Source: Planctomycetota bacterium (GTDB lineage: Bacteria; Planctomycetota; Phycisphaerae; WQYP01). Taken from it: a DNA stretch of 6,879 nucleotides. The stretch spans positions 1 through 6,879 of the forward strand of contig JAKAYZ010000115.1 of assembly GCA_021816165.1 (NCBI GenBank), in the 5' to 3' direction. The translations under genes were made by a program, and so were the position numbers. This document shows positions 1 through 5,851 of the stretch, in pieces. Numbering within the stretch: the stretch's first letter is position 1; each line of letters starts with the position of its first letter. The notes beneath the pieces were generated by a model, which worked only from the letters and a program-made list of their open reading frames with translations, did no database searches and was not told the DNA's origin.

Positions 1-150
1 CACCTTGCCCAGAGCCTGCATGGTCAAATAAAAAACCAGTTCAAAATGGGGTACCAGCCCGGTCAGCGGTTGCCGGTTCAGTGCGGCGATGAAACGATCC
101 CGCGGTTCGAGCATCTCGGGTTGGCTAGGTTGTGCTGGTGGGGTGGTCAT
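1..150 (-). CDS. Uroporphyrinogen decarboxylase (UroD)-like family protein, N-terminal fragment
   Basis: Only the first 50 codons lie in the window; the gene runs off the left edge. The translation starts MTTPPAQPSQPEMLEPRDRF and continues through IAALNRQPLTGLVPHFELVF. The pattern 'RDRFxAALxRQPxxxxVPxFE' resembles the N-terminus of the UroD-like superfamily, which covers heme-pathway uroporphyrinogen III decarboxylase (HemE) and many corrinoid or cobalamin-linked methyltransferase-type relatives. The loosely conserved opening and the 'VPHFELVFYLTMQALGK' stretch look more like the HemE-related paralogues common in Planctomycetes and Verrucomicrobia than like true HemE, but 50 residues cannot settle this. 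The ATG at 150-148 is chosen because a TGGAG Shine-Dalgarno (160-156) lies 5 bp upstream. It is 244 bp from mrp on the same strand and has its own candidate promoter, so it need not belong to that operon. The family call is moderately sure; the substrate is unknown. Confidence 0.65.
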   Translation of the reverse strand, partial: MTTPPAQPSQPEMLEPRDRFIAALNRQPLTGLVPHFELVFYLTMQALGKV

Positions 151-204
151 GGTTTCTCCAGGCGATTGCCCGGGCGGAACACCGTGGTTCCAGCCGGGCG
201 ACTC

Positions 205-241
205 TGGCATCATTATCCATACAGTTGAGCAGGGATGGCAA
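205..241 (-). promoter_or_regulatory. Candidate sigma70 promoter for the UroD-like gene
   Basis: Read on the minus strand there is a -35-like TTGCCA (241-236, 5 of 6 matches to TTGACA), an 18 bp spacer, and a -10-like GATAAT (217-212, 5 of 6 matches to TATAAT). Transcription would start near 205, giving a leader of about 55 nt before the ATG at 150. The rest of the 151-394 gap holds no credible ORF, no RNA gene, and no hairpin followed by a T run. This is a match by eye only. Confidence 0.4.
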
Positions 242-394
242 TAGGAAAATTACATCAACTGGTGGTAAAAGTGCACCACTATCTGGTCTCCCGGCCCCGA
301 TGCTGTGGCATGAGTCCAGGCGGTGAAGGCAGCGCCCGACACGCCAATGATTGAACTTGGTAACAATTCGGCCAGGGCACAGCAGAGTGCACGG

Positions 395-1486
395 TTATTC
401 GGTTACATCCAGCTTCAGTGGTTTGCCCGCCGGACGAGTCATGTTGCGGACGCTGATCTGGCCGGCCAGGGTTTGCACAATGGACACCAACCGCTTTTGG
501 CTGGTGCCGGTGGTTGCGAAATTGGCGAAGGGGTCGCCACTGTCCGACAACGTGCGGATGCTCATGTCAATCGGCAATTCACCCAGAAAAGGCAAGCCCA
601 TGGTTGTGGCCATGTTCCGGGCACCGCCGCGGCCGAAAATGTCGTATTCCGTCCCATGTTCACATACAAAGTAGCTCATATTTTCCACTACACCCAGGAT
701 GGACACACCGAGTTGCTGAAACATGCGCACGGCCCGGCGGGCATCCATCAGGGCGACTTCCTGCGGCGTGGCCACAATCACCGCGCCGGTGAGCGGAATG
801 GACTGCGCCAGAGTCAGCGACACATCGCCTGTTCCGGGCGGCAAATCCACCACCAGATAATCCAGATCGCCCCAGTCCACCTGCTCCAGAAATTGCTTGA
901 TTACGCCATGCACCATCGGCCCGCGCCAGATGAGCGCCTTTTCCTGTGGCACAATGAACCCTATGGACATAACCTTGATGCGATGTTCCTTGGGCCCGAT
1001 TTCAAACGGTACGATTTTTTCACCGCGCAAGGATGGATTTTCAATGGCCAGGCCGGTCATGGTGGGAATGGATGGACCATATACGTCGCCGTCCAGCAAG
1101 CCCACGCGGGCACCTTGCAGGGCCAGCCCCACCGCCAAATTCACCGCCACAGTGCTTTTGCCCACCCCGCCCTTGCCCGCACCAACGGCGACGATATTGA
1201 GCACGCCCGGCAGGATGTTTTTTTGCTCAGTCATGCTTCTGACTTTAGCACTCAGGTTCACGGCCACGGTAGCAACACCGGGAACTTGCTTCAACGCCGC
1301 AATCACCGAACTGCGGATATTTTCCTTCAGCGGACAGGCCGGGGTGGTCAGCTCCACATCGACCTTTACGGCCCCCTGGCATATCTGGACATCCTTGACC
1401 ATGTTGAGGGTGACGATGTCCTTGAAAAGCTCCGGATCCTCCACGCTTCGCAGGGCCTGGATAATGTCTTCGCGGGTCACGGTCAT
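395..1486 (-). CDS. apbC: Mrp/ApbC-type iron-sulfur cluster carrier ATPase
   Basis: A 363-residue cytoplasmic P-loop NTPase of the Mrp/NBP35/ApbC family (MinD/ParA superfamily), which carries and transfers [4Fe-4S] clusters to apoproteins. Residues 1-80 form the MIP18/DUF59 domain (EDIIQALRSVEDPEL; conserved Cys51 in TTPACPL). The deviant Walker A, GAGKGGVGKST, is at 102-112 with signature Lys105 and catalytic-type Lys110. Other conserved parts are DGDVYGPSIP (132-141), Walker B LDYLVVDLPPGTGD (208-221) and ENMSYFVC (268-275). Length is normal for the fused family. Odd: the usual C-terminal CXXC that binds the bridging cluster reads C275-E-H-G278, so the second cysteine is absent. The start is placed at ATG 1486, because AGAGAGGTGG (1504-1495) lies 8 bp upstream; the in-frame GTG at 1498 overlaps that ribosome site. 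The gap to the ccsA stop is only 19 bp, so it is probably the last gene of the resB-ccsA operon. The family is sure; the client proteins are unknown. Confidence 0.95.
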   Translation of the reverse strand: MTVTREDIIQALRSVEDPELFKDIVTLNMVKDVQICQGAVKVDVELTTPACPLKENIRSSVIAALKQVPGVATVAVNLSAKVRSMTEQKNILPGVLNIVAVGAGKGGVGKSTVAVNLAVGLALQGARVGLLDGDVYGPSIPTMTGLAIENPSLRGEKIVPFEIGPKEHRIKVMSIGFIVPQEKALIWRGPMVHGVIKQFLEQVDWGDLDYLVVDLPPGTGDVSLTLAQSIPLTGAVIVATPQEVALMDARRAVRMFQQLGVSILGVVENMSYFVCEHGTEYDIFGRGGARNMATTMGLPFLGELPIDMSIRTLSDSGDPFANFATTGTSQKRLVSIVQTLAGQISVRNMTRPAGKPLKLDVTE

Positions 1487-1505
1487 AATGGAAACCACCT
1501 CTCTT

Positions 1506-3455
1506 TTACGATGCGTAACTGTGCAGGCCCACCAGGAAAAAATTAACGCCGATCCAGTTGAACATCATAGCGGCAAACCCAAAAACCGAAAGCCACGCCG
1601 TCCAGTCGGGACGGTACTTGGGGGTCACAAAGCGCAGGTGCACGATGATCAGAAAAATAATCCATGTCAGCAGGGAAAACGTTTCTTTGGGATCCCATTC
1701 CCAGGGCCGCCCCCAACTGTAATCAGCCCATACGGCTCCGAGAATAATTCCGGTACCTAAAAACCAGAACGCCATCTGCAGGATCACGATGTTGGCGGAA
1801 TCCAGTTGCAGCAGAAATTTGCGACGGGCCAGTTCCAGCGCGGACCCACCATCGCTGCCACCATCTGTTGCACCGCCGCCCGCAATACCGGCCCCTCCCC
1901 CGGAGCCGGCCCCGGCCAATGCCAGGGACGCAGCCGGACCACTGACCGGATGCAGATGATAAAACAGCTTGGTGCCCAGGTAAGTCATACCCATGCAGAA
2001 GCTGGCGGCTATCAGGGCGTAGGAACTGATAATGACATTCACGTGGATGTACAGCCAATACGTATTAAGAACGCCATCCACCTTACCGATATTGGCCCCG
2101 ATATGGTCTCCCAGTACAAAGGGTACCACAAAGCAGGCCGTCATCGCCAGAAAACCCACAAAACTCATGGCCATGCCGAAGAGGCTGTTCTTTTTCCAAA
2201 GCTCCAGAAACCACCCGATGACACAGCCCACAAAGGCTGAGCCTAGAACGCTTTCAAATTCATTTTGTATGGGAATTCTGCCCGCCAGCCACCATCGTGT
2301 TCCCATGAAGGCCGCCTGCGTCAGCACCGCCATGGTGAAAAAGACCATCGCCGGCCGGCGCATCGCCGGCACACCGCCGACCGCGGCAATCAGAAAAAAT
2401 GTCAGCGACAGAAAATACAATATCACCCCAACGATGGTGCCGTCGGAAAAATAGTCGTACCAGTATTCCACATGGCGTTTGAGTGGCGGTGGGTAGGCCG
2501 CGGGGTTAATTTGGGGCAAAATGGCCGCCAGACGGGCTATGCCCGCATTGGCCTGGGAGGCCTTGTTGGCCCGCCAGCCATTGACCAATTCGGCCATGCC
2601 CAGAACCACCTGCAAAGATTTGCTGCGGGTATAACCGGCGATAGGCTTGAGCTTGGCCAGTTGCGGCAAGGCTTTCACGGCCATGCTGCCGGTATTGGGG
2701 GCCAGTTCCAGCGGTTCGTGCCAGGTACCGCTGGTTTGCGGCGGTGGGGGGGGCACAATGCGCAGTGATGAGCTTAGATTCTGGAACGTGCTGTCCGCCT
2801 GATAAAGCTGCGCCAGCGAGGAATTCAAAATGGCATTGGAGCTTAGCCGGTTGAGCAGGCTTTGTACGGCTGGCTCAGCTAGAAAAGCGGGGCTGACCGT
2901 GCCTTGCTCCAGCAGGCGCTTTTTGGCGGCCTTGCCTTGTACCAGCTTCATGAGCCGCTCACGGATCGGCACCGTTTCCACAAAAATAAAATTGCGATAC
3001 ATCCACACCTCCGGACGAAAGGCCATGTCCAGAGCTGTATAGAGCGGGTTTTGTCCGTTGATCGAATCATATCCGCAGATGGTATGCAGGCTTTCTTGAG
3101 CCCACGTGTCCATAATTTTCAACTGATCGCTGTTTTGAATGCTCAGCAGTCCCAGGGGGGCTAGTTTGATTGCTTTTTTAAATTGCGACCGATTCTGGTC
3201 CAACAATTTCTGGGTGAGGGCCATCCTTTGCCAGTCCGGTGTCGGATTTACTGCCGGCGAATCCGGACCGATGAGCGGGTGGCCCGGTGGCAGCGCCTTG
3301 GGCGAGCCTTGGTCCACCATCACCACGCCGTGAACCAGCGGCGAGATCAAAGCCATCAGGATGGCCATGAGCAACATGCCCATAAGCCAGCGGAAAGGCA
3401 TGGCCGTTCTCCCCTGATTGCGCAAGGTTTTCGGGAATTGATTCAAAAATTGCAT
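1506..3455 (-). CDS. ccsA: System II cytochrome c biogenesis protein CcsA (ResC-like), with periplasmic N-terminal extension
   Basis: A 649-residue membrane protein that, with ResB, exports heme and ligates it to apocytochrome c. The C-terminal half (about 338-645) is the cytochrome c assembly domain with several membrane segments. The heme-binding WWD motif WGRPWEWDPKE is at 581-591. His471 (YIHVN) and His645 (GLHSYA) match the two periplasmic histidines that flank WWD in CcsA/CcsBA, and His606 (VHLRF) matches the following transmembrane histidine. The N-terminal part has a signal-anchor-like helix at about 21-45, then some 290 soluble residues including MDTWAQESLHTICG (115-128). Canonical CcsA proteins of about 300-400 residues lack this part; similar extensions occur in long CcsA/CcsBA forms of Bacteroidetes and Planctomycetes (recalled, not searched). 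A glycine/serine-rich linker (515-538) sits in a loop. ATG 3455 is chosen over the in-frame ATG 3500 because GGAGG (3468-3464) lies 8 bp upstream. It lies 73 bp after resB and 19 bp before mrp. Confidence 0.93.
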   Translation of the reverse strand: MQFLNQFPKTLRNQGRTAMPFRWLMGMLLMAILMALISPLVHGVVMVDQGSPKALPPGHPLIGPDSPAVNPTPDWQRMALTQKLLDQNRSQFKKAIKLAPLGLLSIQNSDQLKIMDTWAQESLHTICGYDSINGQNPLYTALDMAFRPEVWMYRNFIFVETVPIRERLMKLVQGKAAKKRLLEQGTVSPAFLAEPAVQSLLNRLSSNAILNSSLAQLYQADSTFQNLSSSLRIVPPPPPQTSGTWHEPLELAPNTGSMAVKALPQLAKLKPIAGYTRSKSLQVVLGMAELVNGWRANKASQANAGIARLAAILPQINPAAYPPPLKRHVEYWYDYFSDGTIVGVILYFLSLTFFLIAAVGGVPAMRRPAMVFFTMAVLTQAAFMGTRWWLAGRIPIQNEFESVLGSAFVGCVIGWFLELWKKNSLFGMAMSFVGFLAMTACFVVPFVLGDHIGANIGKVDGVLNTYWLYIHVNVIISSYALIAASFCMGMTYLGTKLFYHLHPVSGPAASLALAGAGSGGGAGIAGGGATDGGSDGGSALELARRKFLLQLDSANIVILQMAFWFLGTGIILGAVWADYSWGRPWEWDPKETFSLLTWIIFLIIVHLRFVTPKYRPDWTAWLSVFGFAAMMFNWIGVNFFLVGLHSYAS

Positions 3456-3528
3456 GATTGGAACCTCCAAGTTCACTGCCAACATCTCGTGTGCTTGCAC
3501 CCCCAGCTATCCCGGGCGGTCCGTCCCT

Positions 3529-5607
3529 TCAGGCGGTGACCTGGGCCGCCTTTTGGGCCGCATAAGCCGCGAACTGCCGCTTTTTTATATTAAGCAATAC
3601 CGGCTTGACATAAAAGGCATAGCCGATGCCGCTGACAATCAGCAGCACGCCAGTGAGCATGGCATAAAAGCCGTGCGTGTTGCCCACGCCTAGAACCGTG
3701 AACGGCTCACCATTGGCCTTACGGCCAAAACGGGCTTGAAAAAAGGATAACCCCATGGCCCGCTGCGGGTGATTCAAATGAATGGTGGCAATGTGTGATC
3801 GCCCCGTCTTCAGGTTGGTCATACGCACTTTGCTGATGAAGTCTTCCGGAAAATTTTTGCCGCCGTGGTAAAACACCTCTCGACAGCTAAGCAAAGTCAG
3901 CGCCACCGGCAGCGGGCGGGCCATTTGGGAAAAACTCAGGGCCAGTGTTCCGGCTCCCGGTACCGCTACTTTCGTCGGGGGTAAGTCGCCGGTCAGGCCG
4001 AATTGCTCAAAAGGGGCGAAGACATCACGGTCCTTCCACTTCCCATCGGTCAGGCTTAATTGCAGCACCGCGCGATTCATGGTGTCTTCAATTTTAGGCC
4101 GACGATCAGTCGCTGGAATGGTGTACGGGCGGTATCGGGCATCGGCCAGACGCAAAATCGAAAATCCCAGATGGATGCCGCCAATAACCACCGGAACCGG
4201 TTGGCCGATGGTTAAGGCGTGGATGGCCACACTGCCGGTGTGGTGCCGGTGAATCAACGTGAATTTTCCGGTCTTACCCTCCACCATCCAGAACTGGCTG
4301 TGGCGGGCATCTTCATAGCGGATGTGAATGTTATGATCCACACGGCCCGGCACCAGCTTCCGCTGCCCGTGGACAAAAATAAAGTCCGGCGTGCGGGTCG
4401 GATAGCGGAACAGGGCCACACGCTGAAATTTGAATACCCCGGTCTTACGCTTCCGCGTTATCGCCAGCATGTACCCCTGGCTTTGCGCCCCCTGATAACC
4501 CTTGGATAACATGGGCATATCAATGGGATCCAGCGGTGTAATGGTATAGCCGGCCCTTTTGATGACAATGGGCACGTTACGATGAATCACGTATACCCGG
4601 CGGAAATGGGCTGCGGGGATATTCACAATTAAGGCCTGATCACCATGAAAGCTGGTCGATATATCGCGCAGACGCCGCGCCGACGGGTGATACAGGTATT
4701 CCACGCCAAAGGGCGAATTGGTGTCCAGCACGCGATTGGCCGGGCTGGTGGCCACCAGCCAGCGTCCCCCGCTGTGGCCGGAAATACTCAAGTTGAACAA
4801 CACCGCGGGACGGCGTGGAGCCACTCCGGCTTTTCGCGGCATGGGCATTGCCCGCAGCACCGCATACGGATAATAACCAATAACCTTGAGTTTCACCTGC
4901 CGCAGCGCCGGATTGATTGTGGCCAGTTGCACTGGGGGAATCACAATGTCCAATGGATTATGGTGGCCGGGAGATCGTTGATCGAATATCGGCAGCGATT
5001 TCAGCGGAATCATCACGTGATCCGGAGTTCCGGCGGGGTTTGGTCCCTGCACGTATAAGGCTCGATCCGTGTTGTCATAAAAAGTTTTCACGGTCTGATG
5101 CAAAAATATCCGCGTCATCCCTTCGCGTTTCATGCCGAAGTAAAAAAAGCATCCGATGATGAGGGTTATAATGCCCACATGCACCATCCACACCCCAAGT
5201 TTGAATATGTTCAAGGGAATTTTCCGCAGGGTCACAACCGCCAGCGTAAGAATCAGCAGCACCATCAAAATGACCATGGGCCATGCGTCAAAAAACTCCA
5301 TCGTTGTGACGTCAAAATACGCCCGTAACTGCGGCAAACCGGAACCCAGGCCGATATAAACCGCCGTGAGTCCCAGCCAGATCAGTCCCATTATCACCGA
5401 ACTGAAAAAGCGAACGATGTAGCGCAGTGGTCCACGGCCGTTGGCCAGCCGATCCAGGAAGCGTCCGATGGCTGCCGGGACTTTCCCGACTTTGGCCACA
5501 AGCTGCTCCGCCAGCCAAGGCTTTGGCGCTGCCGCACCGGCCGCATTTGCCGACAGCCGTTGGCCAATCGGACCTTGCGCGTCGTGAGGTTCAAAAGAGG
5601 TGTTCAT
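3529..5607 (-). CDS. resB: System II cytochrome c biogenesis protein ResB (Ccs1)
   Basis: A 692-residue ResB/Ccs1-like protein, partner of CcsA in heme delivery to c-type cytochromes at the outer face of the cytoplasmic membrane. A charged N-terminus of about 60 residues is followed by membrane segments near 66-88, 109-127 and 136-157. A large outer-face domain (about 160-640) and a last membrane segment at 646-668 follow, which is the four-helix ResB layout. His143 in WMVHVG sits in helix 3, where the family has a conserved heme-related histidine. The family-like end reads EDFISKVRMTNLKTG, then HLNHPQRAMGLSFFQARFG, then the last helix. It is longer than Bacillus ResB (roughly 540 residues), mostly in the soluble domain. 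The ATG at 5607 is the earliest possible start: an in-frame TGA lies two codons upstream. No Shine-Dalgarno is visible, unlike the two following genes. It is the first gene of the resB-ccsA-mrp operon. No thioredoxin-like ResA or CcdA is in the window. Confidence 0.9.
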   Translation of the reverse strand: MNTSFEPHDAQGPIGQRLSANAAGAAAPKPWLAEQLVAKVGKVPAAIGRFLDRLANGRGPLRYIVRFFSSVIMGLIWLGLTAVYIGLGSGLPQLRAYFDVTTMEFFDAWPMVILMVLLILTLAVVTLRKIPLNIFKLGVWMVHVGIITLIIGCFFYFGMKREGMTRIFLHQTVKTFYDNTDRALYVQGPNPAGTPDHVMIPLKSLPIFDQRSPGHHNPLDIVIPPVQLATINPALRQVKLKVIGYYPYAVLRAMPMPRKAGVAPRRPAVLFNLSISGHSGGRWLVATSPANRVLDTNSPFGVEYLYHPSARRLRDISTSFHGDQALIVNIPAAHFRRVYVIHRNVPIVIKRAGYTITPLDPIDMPMLSKGYQGAQSQGYMLAITRKRKTGVFKFQRVALFRYPTRTPDFIFVHGQRKLVPGRVDHNIHIRYEDARHSQFWMVEGKTGKFTLIHRHHTGSVAIHALTIGQPVPVVIGGIHLGFSILRLADARYRPYTIPATDRRPKIEDTMNRAVLQLSLTDGKWKDRDVFAPFEQFGLTGDLPPTKVAVPGAGTLALSFSQMARPLPVALTLLSCREVFYHGGKNFPEDFISKVRMTNLKTGRSHIATIHLNHPQRAMGLSFFQARFGRKANGEPFTVLGVGNTHGFYAMLTGVLLIVSGIGYAFYVKPVLLNIKKRQFAAYAAQKAAQVTA

Positions 5608-5635
5608 TGCAGATCAAACAAAAATTTCAACACCA

Positions 5636-5659
5636 AGCCGGAAGCACCAAGCACCGGCT
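5636..5659 (-). other. Stem-loop in the resB leader
   Basis: On the minus strand AGCCGG and CCGGCT form a perfect 6 bp stem with a 12-base loop, 28 bases before the resB ATG. The loop and the downstream flank both contain GCTTGGTG (5652-5645 and 5638-5631), a short direct repeat. A T-rich stretch follows some 10 bases after the stem, too far away for a standard intrinsic terminator. It could affect translation of a gene that lacks a visible ribosome site, or be chance. Confidence 0.25.
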
Positions 5660-5685
5660 ATGGTTTTTCAGCTTCCTGATACGCC

Positions 5686-5721
5686 CAAAGCCATTGTAAC
5701 GACCTTTGGCTGGACTGTCTT
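5686..5721 (-). promoter_or_regulatory. Candidate sigma70 promoter for the resB-ccsA-mrp operon
   Basis: On the minus strand the -35-like hexamer is AAGACA (5721-5716, 4 of 6), the spacer is exactly 17 bp, and the -10-like hexamer is TACAAT (5698-5693, 5 of 6). The start would be near 5686, giving a leader of about 78 nt. The weak -35 element overlaps the edge of the CRP-like palindrome, which is the usual arrangement at activator-dependent class II promoters. Predicted by eye. Confidence 0.45.
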
Positions 5722-5737
5722 GTGAAAAAAATCACAA
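5720..5737. promoter_or_regulatory. CRP/FNR-family-like operator
   Basis: The 18-base sequence TTGTGAAAAAAATCACAA is a perfect inverted repeat around a 6-base A tract. It contains TGTGA-N6-TCACA, the consensus core of E. coli CRP sites and of several CRP/FNR relatives. Its centre lies about 42 bp upstream of the predicted start at 5686, close to the -41.5 typical of class II activation. It is intergenic and faces a cytochrome c biogenesis operon, a common kind of CRP/FNR-family target. Which regulator binds it cannot be told from the window; it differs from the E. coli FNR consensus TTGAT-N4-ATCAA. Confidence 0.6.
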
Positions 5738-5851
5738 ATTAGGTCAACATGCCCACCGCGTTGGCATACCCCCCAATTATACGCCCTGGAGTCGGCCTGG
5801 GTTTGGTGTCAAACGTATTTACCCCGGCCGCGCTGTAACCGCCCGCGTTTC

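Noticed and set aside
262..282. Hairpin GTGGT/ACCAC as a terminator after mrp
   Set aside because: The stem is 5 bp with an 8-base loop and no T tract follows on the minus strand; not convincing.
375..394. Short GCAC/GTGC inverted repeat just after the mrp stop
   Set aside because: Only 4 bp of pairing and no following T run; expected by chance.
1487..1498. GTG at 1498 as the mrp start
   Set aside because: The GTG overlaps the AGAGAGGTGG ribosome site that serves the ATG at 1486; MTVTREDI is also a normal Mrp N-terminus.
323..1546. A 407-codon open frame on the plus strand
   Set aside because: It is antisense to mrp, which has complete P-loop family motifs. The translation is rich in His, Gly and Gln with no recognisable domain, as expected from the opposite strand of a GC-rich gene.
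897..2768. Several plus-strand frames of 90-290 codons opposite mrp and ccsA
   Set aside because: All overlap strongly supported minus-strand genes, lack family motifs and have no convincing ribosome sites; they are shadows.
3456..3500. Earlier in-frame ATG for ccsA at 3500
   Set aside because: It would place a strong GGAGG site inside the gene. The ATG at 3455 has that site at 8 bp spacing and opens a typical basic-then-hydrophobic N-terminus.
5720..5737. Reading the A/T-tract palindrome as an intrinsic terminator of the propeller gene
   Set aside because: The stem is only 6 bp and AT-rich, and the T run is in the loop rather than after the stem. The CRP-like consensus and promoter geometry explain it better.
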